Assembly: GCA_913045055.1 (NCBI GenBank)
Contig: CAJWPI010000008.1
Coordinates: 1 to 62,243 of the forward strand
DNA length: 62,243 nucleotides
Origin: an uncultured Gammaproteobacteria bacterium
GTDB lineage: Bacteria; Pseudomonadota; Gammaproteobacteria; Magnimaribacterales; Magnimaribacteraceae
Direction: 5' to 3'
Made by a program: the position numbers and the translations under genes. The notes beneath the pieces are model-generated. The model was not told the origin of the DNA and searched no databases. It saw only the letters and a list, made by a program, of their open reading frames with translations. Positions 7,825 to 16,336 of the stretch are shown in pieces. Numbering within the stretch: position 1 is the first letter of the stretch; each line of letters opens with the position of its first letter.

Positions 7825-8577
7825 TTACTGGTTAGAGCTATAGATTAATTCCATGCCAAATACATCGGCATTACCACAAGATTCAATGTGTTGAGCATAT
7901 TTCTCTTGCATACCATTGTCTTGTAACAGTTTTCGCATTGGTCTGAACTGTTTAACATTCTCCGCTCGCGTATCACGATTGTACCAGTGAACCATCCTTA
8001 CCATATCAAAGGGTAAATCGTCTTCAAATCCCCTATAAGGTCGTAAATAATGAACTCCATAACCCTTATACCCAAACTCTTCAACTAAAGACTCATGTTC
8101 AGCTGATATTGCTAATAACTCTTCAAAAGATGCATTTTCTGTAAATTTGCAGTTAGCGAATTCAACAAATTGAATTCTGTCATATTCTTCTCTCGGAATC
8201 CTCAAGTGTCTAGCTCCTGTATTAAAAACAGCATAACTTCCTTTACAAGTACTAGGGTTCATCGAGGGTTTTTTGTAATCATTTAAATAGGTACCGTATT
8301 CTTTATACATTTCTTCACCATCTGGCCAGTTTCCCCAAAGAACGAAGTCATAGTCCTTTTCTCCAGCTAGAATAGGTGTCAATATAAACCTTGTATACTT
8401 CAAATTATTTTCAAGAAGAAACTTGTGATAACGTTTTTCATATTTAATAACATCTTCATAGCCTTTACCCTCGTTATATTTACATAAACTAAACTCGGTC
8501 CTTATAGTGTACTGCTCAGAAGTTGCTGCAAGATTGAAACCTATGGTAAAAAGTGCAAGTAATAGTATATATCTCAT
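7825..8577 (-). CDS. Secreted protein with two duplicated domains, function unknown
   Basis: A 250-residue protein beginning at the ATG at 8575-8577, chosen because GAGG (8586-8589) precedes it at good spacing and a signal peptide (MRYILLLALFTIGFNLAA) follows; a longer in-frame start upstream would bury that signal. The mature protein is an internal duplication. Half one (about 22-119) and half two (about 134-247) share the pattern strand, Cys, helix, strand, W-containing strand, Cys, strand. C32 aligns with C143 and C111 with C234, so each half may hold one disulfide in the periplasm. The pattern suggests a pair of ferredoxin-like alpha/beta sandwich domains. It is the last gene of the operon containing the indoleamine dioxygenase. 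I do not recognise a named family. Confidence 0.7.
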   Translation of the reverse strand: MRYILLLALFTIGFNLAATSEQYTIRTEFSLCKYNEGKGYEDVIKYEKRYHKFLLENNLKYTRFILTPILAGEKDYDFVLWGNWPDGEEMYKEYGTYLNDYKKPSMNPSTCKGSYAVFNTGARHLRIPREEYDRIQFVEFANCKFTENASFEELLAISAEHESLVEEFGYKGYGVHYLRPYRGFEDDLPFDMVRMVHWYNRDTRAENVKQFRPMRKLLQDNGMQEKYAQHIESCGNADVFGMELIYSSNQ

Positions 8578-8639
8578 TTTTAATTCCTCTAATGACATTC
8601 TAGTCTTAAAAACCAATATTAAAACTTTTATTTTTTTAA

Positions 8640-9773
8640 CTATTTCCTCTTTGTTTCTTGCAGATGTTTCTTCAAGTAAGTCATAAAAGGTGTTCCTCCA
8701 GTTCCCTTAATTGTTGAACCACCTGTCCCAAATGGATTCTTTTGCTGAGACTGTTTATGAATATACATGTCAGCGTAATTCAAATGTAAAGCACGGAACT
8801 TAGATAGCTCTTCTAGGCATTGGTAGTATATTTTCTTTAAATTTGACGAATCTAATACTAAGTCCCTAACGCTTGTAGAATTCTCTACTCTTTCAATAAA
8901 ATTTCTATGTTCAGGAGGCATGTATTCTCTCATTTCATTTAAATAATGTCTCAAGGCATCTTTAGAGTGTTTAACTTCCAAGACACCGTCTAATGTAGGA
9001 ACAATACTACTTTGAGCGCCTGTTTCTCCTCGAAAAAATTGTGCTTCATTAGAAAATTGATTCTCGTAAATTAGTCCATTCTTTAAATCTGGATTGTCTT
9101 TAGAACCAAATATAAAAGGCCTAACTCTATGATAATAAATATAAGGATCACATCGCTCAGTCATTCTTAAAAAAATCTTATTTACTTTCTTAAGAGATAT
9201 TTCTATATCTGATAAAAGACTTTTTACTTCTGTCTCGTTCGAAGTATTGTCACACCGAGATAATTTATCTGCAGCTTCAATTGCTCCTGAAGCTGCATGT
9301 TCTATGCAAACATGAATAGTCACAAACCAATCCTCATCGACTCCCCCTAAAAAATTATTAATTAATCCAATATTTTCAAGACAAACCTCCCCTTTTTCTA
9401 ATAAAAACCAATTGTCTAAGCAATAACTTGCGTAACTTAAGACTGGAGGCCTACCTAGAAATTTAGAAACCCTAACCCATGGTGCAGCCAAAACTTCAGG
9501 CAATTTATCATTAGGTTTGCCTCCTCCTAGAACATAAGCATGGGAAATAAAACTAAGATGTACCATGGCTAGTCTTATTTCTCTTTCACTGTTACTGTCT
9601 AAAATCTCTTGAATAGACAAATCATTTTTTGTAAGAGATTCAACTGTCGGTTGTACTTGACTAGTTAAAAGTAGCTTAGGAAGGTTGTGTGCGATCTCTT
9701 GCAGTCTATCTAAGCTAGGAGAACTTTTCTGATACTCTCTTAAAGGTGGCTCCTTAGGTAAAAAACCTTTCAT
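8640..9773 (-). CDS. Indoleamine 2,3-dioxygenase-like heme enzyme
   Basis: A 377-residue protein that aligns end to end with the IDO family, which opens the indole ring of tryptophan with O2 to give N-formylkynurenine. Diagnostic segments are RPFIFGSKDNPDLKNGLIYE (about 221-240), the GETGAQSS loop (about 251-258), the proximal heme-ligand helix FRALHLNYADMYI with H330, and the C-terminal KGTGGTPFMTYLKKH, which matches the mobile substrate-closing loop of human IDO1. No kynurenine-pathway genes are adjacent, so the substrate may be tryptophan or another indole. The gene lies between an AhpD-like gene (35-base gap) and the duplicated secreted protein gene (62-base gap). Confidence 0.88.
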   Translation of the reverse strand: MKGFLPKEPPLREYQKSSPSLDRLQEIAHNLPKLLLTSQVQPTVESLTKNDLSIQEILDSNSEREIRLAMVHLSFISHAYVLGGGKPNDKLPEVLAAPWVRVSKFLGRPPVLSYASYCLDNWFLLEKGEVCLENIGLINNFLGGVDEDWFVTIHVCIEHAASGAIEAADKLSRCDNTSNETEVKSLLSDIEISLKKVNKIFLRMTERCDPYIYYHRVRPFIFGSKDNPDLKNGLIYENQFSNEAQFFRGETGAQSSIVPTLDGVLEVKHSKDALRHYLNEMREYMPPEHRNFIERVENSTSVRDLVLDSSNLKKIYYQCLEELSKFRALHLNYADMYIHKQSQQKNPFGTGGSTIKGTGGTPFMTYLKKHLQETKRK

Positions 9774-9808
9774 AAAATTTCCTCTCTGAGGAAAATTAAT
9801 AATCTAGT

Positions 9809-10399
9809 TTAAACATGCTTGCCCTTATTCCAACCATTTTTAGATAAATATTTTTCTGCTGAATTTACAGCTCCATCTTCTATATTTGTTCCCATACTGT
9901 CGTTCCACCTGTTTAAAAAACCAAATAAAGATATTACTCCTAAAATCTCAACTATTTCACCGTCATCCCAATGAATTCTTAGTCTGTCTTCAAGTTTCTT
10001 ATCAACAGCATTAGGAATTTGAGAAGCAGCTAATGCAAAATCCAATGCCGCCCTCTCAGCATCATTAAAAGCTTCGTGAGTACTATATTCCCAGATATGC
10101 TCTAGTTGCTCTGATTCTGCTCCATATCTCTCTGCAGCCCTAATTGCATGCGCTTGACAATATCGACAACCTGCGGCATTGCTGCTTACCCAAGCAATCA
10201 TCCTCTTCAAAGCTGAAGAGACTTTTCCATTATTATCCATAACTGCCTTATTTAAATTGATAAATGCAGATGCTATATCAGGTCTAATTTGCATCGTTAA
10301 AACAGAATTTGGACAAAATCCTAAGGTTTCATTAAAAAACTTAGCTAAATCTTTTATTTCTAAATTGCTGTCTGAGCTAAGAGGTTTTACTAGAGGCAT
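9809..10399 (-). CDS. AhpD/carboxymuconolactone decarboxylase-like protein with CxxC
   Basis: A 196-residue helical protein of the AhpD-like superfamily. The segment SSNAAGCRYCQAHAIRAAERYG carries C78, C81 and H84, the CxxCxxxH redox and proton-relay motif of alkylhydroperoxidase AhpD-type members, and the two halves of the protein fit the family's helical core. It could act as a thiol peroxidase or disulfide reductant protecting the adjacent heme dioxygenase. That role is inferred from context. It starts 3 bases after the serine hydrolase stop, so the two are surely co-transcribed. Confidence 0.8.
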   Translation of the reverse strand: MPLVKPLSSDSNLEIKDLAKFFNETLGFCPNSVLTMQIRPDIASAFINLNKAVMDNNGKVSSALKRMIAWVSSNAAGCRYCQAHAIRAAERYGAESEQLEHIWEYSTHEAFNDAERAALDFALAASQIPNAVDKKLEDRLRIHWDDGEIVEILGVISLFGFLNRWNDSMGTNIEDGAVNSAEKYLSKNGWNKGKHV

Positions 10400-10402
10400 C
10401 TT

Positions 10403-11692
10403 TTACTCAGGCATCAACGCTGAATAACTCAAGGTTCTTAATTCTCTGCGTATCTGGTAGGTAGCTGAAGGTATTAGTTGTGTAAGAAAAATTACTACCA
10501 TCTTTTCCTTTGGATTAACCCAAAAAACCGTGCTAGCCATTCCTCCCCATCCAAATTCTCCTGGATCACTCAAAACTTGTGCTTTAACAGGATCAAGCAT
10601 AACTGAAAAACCAAGCCCGAAACCAATGCCCTTGTATGGTGTTTCACTAAAAGCAGATTGACTCATTTCTGTTAAATCTTGACCACCTGGGAGATGGTTG
10701 GATGCCATCATTTGTAAAGACTTCCTTCCTATTATCCTTATACCGTTGAACTCTCCTTGATTTAGAAGCATAGAAGCAAAGTTGTAATAATCTGATATTG
10801 TAGATACTAGGCCTCCTCCTCCAGACAGAAACCTACTCTCTTTGGTAGTCCAACTATCTTTTGGTGAATCAACTAGTTTGGGATCCTCTTTAATTTTATG
10901 TTCATAACAAGAAGTTAATCGGTTTAGTTTCTCCTTAGGACAAGTAAAGCTTGTGTCTACCATACCTAAAGGTTCAAAAATATTCTTTTGAAAATATTTG
11001 TCTAGTTTCATGCCGGAAAAAATTTCTACTAAATGGCCTAATACATCGGTTGAAACAGAATAATTCCATTGTTCACCTGGCGAAAACTCTAAGGGAAGTG
11101 TAGATATCATTTCTACCATTTCTTCTAATCCATCAGTAGTGGCTTTATGACCTAGGGCGCCATCCTCACCAAACCTTCCATGAGTACCGACCCCCAATTC
11201 TCTATAAGCTGCGTCTATATTAGTTCTGTACATAAAATGGTAGGTTAATCCAGACATATGAGAGAACAGATCTCTTATTGTCATATGTCTGTTTGGTCGT
11301 GAAGTCAAAAAATTTGGATAAATTCCCGATTGATAAACTCTTAGGTTTTTCCATGAAGGAATATACCAATGCACTGGGTCGTCTAGTCTAAATAAACTTT
11401 TTTCATAAAGCTGCATTAAAGCAATGCTGGTAATGGGCTTTGTCATTGAAAATATTCTGAAGATAGCGTTCTCTTCCATAGGTCTCTTTTTTTCTCTGTC
11501 CATCATCCCTAATGATTCTAGATAAGCTATTTCTCCATTTCTAGCAACTAAGGTGATAGTTCCTATTAACTTTCCTGGATTTATATAAGTTTCTTCTAAA
11601 TAAGAACTAATATTGTTAAGCACTTTGCTGTCAAGACCTACAGACTCTGGTGTGACAATATTTTGTACATTTTTAGTTTCAAGATTCTTCAT
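10403..11692 (-). CDS. Serine beta-lactamase-like hydrolase (class C / family VIII esterase type)
   Basis: A 429-residue enzyme of the penicillin-binding-protein/beta-lactamase fold. FSMTKP places the nucleophile S82 and general base K85 in an SxxK motif; WNYSVSTDVLG provides the tyrosine motif near 210, and the C-terminal FGWGGMASTVFW supplies the third-motif WGG in place of KTG. That combination is more typical of family VIII carboxylesterases than true AmpC. No signal peptide is visible, which also argues for a cytoplasmic esterase. It is first in the four-gene minus-strand operon and has almost no leader: the promoter-like -10 lies 9-14 bases before the ATG. Confidence 0.82.
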   Translation of the reverse strand: MKNLETKNVQNIVTPESVGLDSKVLNNISSYLEETYINPGKLIGTITLVARNGEIAYLESLGMMDREKKRPMEENAIFRIFSMTKPITSIALMQLYEKSLFRLDDPVHWYIPSWKNLRVYQSGIYPNFLTSRPNRHMTIRDLFSHMSGLTYHFMYRTNIDAAYRELGVGTHGRFGEDGALGHKATTDGLEEMVEMISTLPLEFSPGEQWNYSVSTDVLGHLVEIFSGMKLDKYFQKNIFEPLGMVDTSFTCPKEKLNRLTSCYEHKIKEDPKLVDSPKDSWTTKESRFLSGGGGLVSTISDYYNFASMLLNQGEFNGIRIIGRKSLQMMASNHLPGGQDLTEMSQSAFSETPYKGIGFGLGFSVMLDPVKAQVLSDPGEFGWGGMASTVFWVNPKEKMVVIFLTQLIPSATYQIRRELRTLSYSALMPE

Positions 11693-11700
11693 ATGAATAT

Positions 11701-11731
11701 ACTATAAAGCTTTCTGTAGAATAATTGTCAA
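11701..11731 (-). promoter_or_regulatory. Candidate promoter of the serine hydrolase operon
   Basis: On the minus strand TTGACA (11731-11726) is followed after 19 bases by TATAGT (11706-11701). Transcription would begin about two bases before the ATG at 11692, with no shine-dalgarno, giving a nearly leaderless message. The 19-base spacer is one to two longer than ideal. Confidence 0.45.
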
Positions 11732-11803
11732 GAAGATGAAATTTTCTAACCGAATTAAAAGGAGCTATCATTCTTGTTATAAGATGCTTCGAGGAGAAGA
11801 AAA

Positions 11804-13516
11804 ATGCACGATTTAGTAATTAGGAATGGAACCATTGTAGATGGATCAGGAAATGAATCATTCAGAGGAGATATAGCTATTGATGATGATCGGATAACTA
11901 AAGTAGGTGAAATAAACAATAAAGGTAAAAGAGAAATTGATGCGAAAGGTAAGCTTGTTACTCCTGGCTGGGTAGATATTCACACCCATTACGACGGTCA
12001 AGTGTGTTGGGATCCTTATTTAACACCCTCAAGTTGGCATGGGGTAACAACCATTGTCATGGGGAATTGCGGTGTTGGATTTGCTCCAGTTAAACCAGGA
12101 TCAGAAAATTATCTAATTGAATTGATGGAAGGAGTTGAAGACATCCCTGGAACAGCTCTACATGAAGGTATTGATTGGGATTGGGAGTCTTTCCCTGAAT
12201 TCTTAGATGCTATAGAAAAAAAAGAGTTTGTTATAGATGTTGGTGCTATGGTTGGGCATGGTCCCATAAGATCTTATGTAATGGGGTATGATCGTTGCCA
12301 AGGTAAAGACGATGCTTCAAAAGAAGAGATAGCAGCGATGGCTAAATTAACTAAAGAAGCTATTCAAGCGGGTGCTTTAGGATTTAGCTCCTCAAGAACT
12401 TATTTACATACTGATGTCCATGGAAAATATGTCCCTGGTACTGAAGCAGGGCAATCAGAAATGAGAGCTATTTCACAAGCAATTGGAGAAGCTGGAGAAG
12501 GGACTCTTGAATTAGTCTCTGATTGGATGGATCAAGATATAGAGTTGGATTGGGTAAAGGAGTTTGTAGAAACAACTGGTAGGACTTTGACTTATGCACA
12601 AACGAGCGGAGATCCTTTTAAAACATGGAAGTATTGCGAAGATAACTTCAATAAAGGGGTTAATATTCGTCCCCAGTTTGCAGGTAGACCTACTGGTATG
12701 CTGTTCAGTCTAGAGTCTTCCATTCACCCTTTTATAACACATCCAAGTTTCAGAGAAATAATAGAACTTCCTTTAGAGGGAAAAGTTAAAGCAATGAAAG
12801 ACCCCAAATTCAAGAAGCGCATTTTGAGTGAGGAGTATGGTTTTGGTGAAGGAGGTAATTACGAATTAGCTAATAGGTTAATTTCTTCATTTGAAACTCA
12901 ATTTCCTATGGATGAGGTACCCAATTATGAACCTAAAATTGAAGAAAGCATCGCTGGTATAGCTAAAAATAAAGGAGTAACTGCTCTAGAAGTCGCTTAT
13001 GATGAAATGCTCAAGAATGAAGGGAAAAACTTTATTTATGCATGTTTTGCACCCTACCCTAACCATACACTAGATTTTTATAAGATGATTATAGAATTCA
13101 ATAGTTCAGTAGCAGGTCTAAGTGATGGTGGTGCTCATTGTGGACTAATCTGTGATGCCAGTATGCCTACATGGAATGTTGCTCATTGGAGTCGAGATAG
13201 AAACCGTGGAGAGAAATTACCTATAGAATACATTATCAACAAGCAAACTAGAGAAACAGCCAGAACATTCGGACTTTTCGATAGAGGGGAATTAAAAGAA
13301 GGATATTTAGCAGATATCAACATAATTGATTTTGATGATCTTAAAGTTTATAAGCCTGAAATGGTTCATGATTTGCCTATGGGAGGTAGAAGAATCATCC
13401 AAAAATGTTCAGGCTACATTGCCACAATTAAAAGTGGTGTTGTAACTTATGAAAATGATAAAGCAACAGGTCAACTCCCAGGTAAGGTAATTAGAGGGGA
13501 GCAAAGACTAGCATAG
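11804..13516 (+). CDS. N-acyl-D-amino-acid deacylase-like amidohydrolase
   Basis: A 570-residue metal-dependent hydrolase of the amidohydrolase superfamily. It has the N-terminal beta-sandwich start (MHDLVIRNGTIVDGSG), the metal motif DIHTHYDGQ with H60 and H62, NCGVGFAPV with the bridging-type C89, and a late DGGAHCG segment with the catalytic aspartate and a histidine. These fit the D-aminoacylase subgroup, which removes acyl groups from N-acyl-D-amino acids; close paralogs act on other cyclic or acyl amides. GAGGAG at 11791-11796 sets the ATG. Its TAG is immediately followed by the GTG of the RraA-like gene. Confidence 0.85.
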   Translation: MHDLVIRNGTIVDGSGNESFRGDIAIDDDRITKVGEINNKGKREIDAKGKLVTPGWVDIHTHYDGQVCWDPYLTPSSWHGVTTIVMGNCGVGFAPVKPGSENYLIELMEGVEDIPGTALHEGIDWDWESFPEFLDAIEKKEFVIDVGAMVGHGPIRSYVMGYDRCQGKDDASKEEIAAMAKLTKEAIQAGALGFSSSRTYLHTDVHGKYVPGTEAGQSEMRAISQAIGEAGEGTLELVSDWMDQDIELDWVKEFVETTGRTLTYAQTSGDPFKTWKYCEDNFNKGVNIRPQFAGRPTGMLFSLESSIHPFITHPSFREIIELPLEGKVKAMKDPKFKKRILSEEYGFGEGGNYELANRLISSFETQFPMDEVPNYEPKIEESIAGIAKNKGVTALEVAYDEMLKNEGKNFIYACFAPYPNHTLDFYKMIIEFNSSVAGLSDGGAHCGLICDASMPTWNVAHWSRDRNRGEKLPIEYIINKQTRETARTFGLFDRGELKEGYLADINIIDFDDLKVYKPEMVHDLPMGGRRIIQKCSGYIATIKSGVVTYENDKATGQLPGKVIRGEQRLA

Positions 13517-13999
13517 GTGGAATTCTCAACACCTGATCTAGCAGATGCTTTTCCAGAAGTAAAAGCTTTAGAGCCTATTTTAAAAAATTTTGGGGGGAAG
13601 ACTTCCTTCCATGGGCCTATTCAAACTCTTAAGTGTCCTGATGATAACTCCTTAGTTAAGCAGCAATTTAACTCTGAAGGCAATGGAAGAGTTTTGGTAG
13701 TGGATGCTGGAGGAATCTCTACAGTAGCTTTACTTGGTGACCTTATAGCCAATTCAGGAATAGAGAATAATTGGGCTGGTATTATTATCAATGGGTATAT
13801 TAGAGACATAGAAATTATAAAAACCCTAAGTATAGGAGTTCAAGCCCTAGGAGCTTTTCCTATCAAAAGTGCAAAAAGAGGCTTAGGCGAGTTAGGAATA
13901 GAAATAAGTTTTGGTGGGTTAACCTTCAGGCCCGGTCAACATGTATATGCTGACAATGATGGCTTACTTTTAAGCGAAAAAGAACTAAATAGCTCTTAA
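13517..13999 (+). CDS. RraA-family protein (RNase E inhibitor / HMG aldolase fold)
   Basis: A 160-residue protein matching RraA: STPDLADAF at the N terminus, GRVLVVDAGGISTVALLGDLIA (about 56-77), WAGIIINGYIRDIEII (about 87-102) with the family's conserved NGxxRD, and a C-terminal VYADNDGLLL. The fold includes regulators that bind RNase E and class II aldolases for 4-hydroxy-4-methyl-2-oxoglutarate; the G-D-L and R-D residues of the aldolase site are present. Translation starts at GTG directly after the upstream stop, so it is coupled to the deacylase gene, which leans toward a metabolic role. The last 15 bases overlap the end of the converging permease gene. Confidence 0.82.
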   Translation: MEFSTPDLADAFPEVKALEPILKNFGGKTSFHGPIQTLKCPDDNSLVKQQFNSEGNGRVLVVDAGGISTVALLGDLIANSGIENNWAGIIINGYIRDIEIIKTLSIGVQALGAFPIKSAKRGLGELGIEISFGGLTFRPGQHVYADNDGLLLSEKELNSS

Positions 14000-15163
14000 G
14001 GCTTCAGTGATATCTTGTGTAGCAGCTCTTCTTGCTGGTAATACGCCACCAAGAAAGCCTACAATTAAAGCTAACATTAAGCCTTGCCCTACAATATCTC
14101 CAGTTACTGCAAAGTCAAAAGCTGTCTGGGTGAAAGAACCTGATGCTAAGGTCGAAACCGTATAGCCGTTAAATATTAAGTATGAAAGCCCTGCACCTAA
14201 CAAGCCCCCAGTTAAAGCCAATAACATTGATTCAATCATTAGAGCAAACAAAACTGCCCCACCTTGGAATCCTACAGCTCTCAAAGTACCAATCTCAACT
14301 AATCTTGTCGAAACAGCAGTATACATAGTATTGAGAGCAGCAAAGACTGATCCTATGGCCATAATAATTGCTACAACATAGCCAAAGGTTTGAATTACAC
14401 CTGATGCACCAGACGATTGTTTAGAATAAAAGTCAGCTTCACCTTGGACTTTCAAATCTAGTCTAGGATCCAATTCGAGTGAAGCCGCAAAATCAGATAT
14501 TATTGCTTTATTTTCCATTTGAACGATAGCTATAGAAGCTGAATTTTCTCTTCTAAAAACTCCTTGGGTTACAGTAAGATCTGCCCAAATTTCAGATTCA
14601 TGCACATCACCTCCTGTAGAGAAAATTCCTACTACTTTCCATTGTGAATCCCTAATTTTTAGGCTGTCTCCTATTTCAAGACCCTCATATTCTTTATAGG
14701 CACCTTCTCCTACAATCACCTCTCCTCTACCAGGAAAGAAATTTTCCCCTTTGATAATTTCTACTTCTGGACGAATTTTAAAACTCATTGGCTGGACTCC
14801 TCTTAGAGGAAGGTTTGAAGTATCGTCTGCCCCTTTCTTTTTTAAATCTATAATTGTAAAAAGTTCTGCTGCTATCATGGGGCCATCTTCAGAGTTTCTG
14901 ATACCAGGGACACTTTCTATAATAGGTAGCTGTGGAATATAGATACCACTGCTAAGTTCTGAATTAGAACCGTCTCTGAAAATTAAAGCTCTATCCTCTT
15001 CTCCAGTACTAGATATGGTGTTACTTAATCCTTCAGCCATAGCTAATAGTGAAACCATTACTGCTACAGAGCCTGCAATACCTATGATAATCACAATTGA
15101 AGAACCTGACCTTTCTAAGATTGTCCTTAAATTCATCCCTAAAATTGCTAATATTTGTTTCAT
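13985..15163 (-). CDS. FtsX/MacB-type ABC permease, third of three in the operon
   Basis: A 392-residue inner-membrane protein with one N-terminal helix (about 18-45), a large MacB-type periplasmic domain (about 46-270) and three C-terminal helices starting near FGYVVAIIMAIGSVFAALNTMYTAVSTR. This is the topology of MacB/LolCE-type type VII permeases, which transmit ATP hydrolysis to the periplasm rather than moving substrate through the membrane. RLVEIGTLRAVGF in the first cytoplasmic loop is the coupling region to the ATPase. It is the last gene of the seven-gene operon and clearly diverges from the two similar permeases before it. Confidence 0.88.
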   Translation of the reverse strand: MKQILAILGMNLRTILERSGSSIVIIIGIAGSVAVMVSLLAMAEGLSNTISSTGEEDRALIFRDGSNSELSSGIYIPQLPIIESVPGIRNSEDGPMIAAELFTIIDLKKKGADDTSNLPLRGVQPMSFKIRPEVEIIKGENFFPGRGEVIVGEGAYKEYEGLEIGDSLKIRDSQWKVVGIFSTGGDVHESEIWADLTVTQGVFRRENSASIAIVQMENKAIISDFAASLELDPRLDLKVQGEADFYSKQSSGASGVIQTFGYVVAIIMAIGSVFAALNTMYTAVSTRLVEIGTLRAVGFQGGAVLFALMIESMLLALTGGLLGAGLSYLIFNGYTVSTLASGSFTQTAFDFAVTGDIVGQGLMLALIVGFLGGVLPARRAATQDITEALRAI

Positions 15164-15167
15164 CTTT

Positions 15168-16334
15168 TTAATCCTTTCTTAAAGCATCTACTACCTTCAA
15201 TCGCATCGCTCCTATTGCTGGTGGTAAACCTGTTATTATTGCCATTAAGATTGATGCTACCAAGGCCCATAAGATTACTGAATATTGAAAGGTAATATCC
15301 CCTACAAAAGCTGATAGATCAGAAGATAAACCAAAAAATACTATATAACTTAAGAGAATTCCTAAAAGCATTCCCGTGGTACAAATAACGACAGATTCAC
15401 ATAAAACTAAACTTAGAATAATCTTATCTGAGTAGCCTATAGTTTTAAAGACAGCAAATTCTGAAGTTCTTTCTCTGACTGCTTGACTCATTGTATTCCC
15501 AGTAACTAACAACATTGTAAAAAAGGTAGCAGCCAATATTGAGTTCATAATAAAACCTATATCTCCAACTTGCTCTGCAAACATTTTGCTAAATGCTGCT
15601 TCGGTAGAAGTCTTAGTTTCATTAATTGAGTTTACAAACATCTTATCTATTTCTTTAGCTATTCTTTCGTTATCTTCTTTGTTTTTAACCTTAACTACAT
15701 AATTTCCTACCGTACCCTTTCCGTAAGCTCTAGCTTCTTCGAAATAAGAGTGGTTTATGAAGGCTTGATCTTCTCCTCCATAGGCACCAGAATCTTCTGA
15801 TTCAGTAAATATTCCAACTAGGTCAAATACCCAAAGATTAGATAAATCTTCTTTTACCCAAATATCGCCTATAATTGGAATCTTCTGTCCAACTTTCCAG
15901 TTGTATTTTTCAGCTAAACTTTTACCTACCACAATTCCAGTTCGGGTATTAATAAAATCTCTTTTTTCTTGTTCTGTTAGGTTAAATTGTGGATAAACTT
16001 CAAACCAGTCTTCTGCAGGCACGGGCCATTTTGGAAAGAAGTTTGATCTGTCTATATATGTTCCACCAAACCATTCCCTATGAGCGATATGCTCTACTCC
16101 CTCTATAGATCTAATTCTCTCTCTGTAAGAAAGAGGAAGAGGGTCAGTGAAAGACAGTTTTGACATTACTATAAGTCGGTCATCACCAGAAAAATCTACA
16201 TCACCAGTAAATGCAACTGCAACTGACCTCAACATGCCAAATAACATAAAAGCAACTGTTAAGGATGCAATAGTAAGTCCTGTTCTCCAGATCTTTCTTT
16301 GTAGACCAGCAGAAATCACTGTCCAGTACTTCAT
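15168..16334 (-). CDS. FtsX/MacB-type ABC permease, second of three
   Basis: A 388-residue permease with one N-terminal helix (about 16-40), a periplasmic domain and three C-terminal helices (from about 265). It ends AIGAMRLKVVDALRKD, very like the end of the preceding permease (ARQALRLKVVDALAKG), and the two also match at the N terminus (RTGLTIASLTVAFMLFG against RTVLTIASISIAFLLFG), showing a tandem gene duplication. It starts two bases after that paralog's stop. The coupling segment TSEFAVFKTIGYSD is present. A hetero-pair like LolC/LolE is a reasonable guess for these two. Confidence 0.88.
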   Translation of the reverse strand: MKYWTVISAGLQRKIWRTGLTIASLTVAFMLFGMLRSVAVAFTGDVDFSGDDRLIVMSKLSFTDPLPLSYRERIRSIEGVEHIAHREWFGGTYIDRSNFFPKWPVPAEDWFEVYPQFNLTEQEKRDFINTRTGIVVGKSLAEKYNWKVGQKIPIIGDIWVKEDLSNLWVFDLVGIFTESEDSGAYGGEDQAFINHSYFEEARAYGKGTVGNYVVKVKNKEDNERIAKEIDKMFVNSINETKTSTEAAFSKMFAEQVGDIGFIMNSILAATFFTMLLVTGNTMSQAVRERTSEFAVFKTIGYSDKIILSLVLCESVVICTTGMLLGILLSYIVFFGLSSDLSAFVGDITFQYSVILWALVASILMAIITGLPPAIGAMRLKVVDALRKD

Positions 16335-16336
16335 TT

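Noticed and set aside
10403-11692. Class C beta-lactamase giving antibiotic resistance
   Set aside because: There is no signal peptide and the third motif is WGG rather than KTG, which fits an esterase better.
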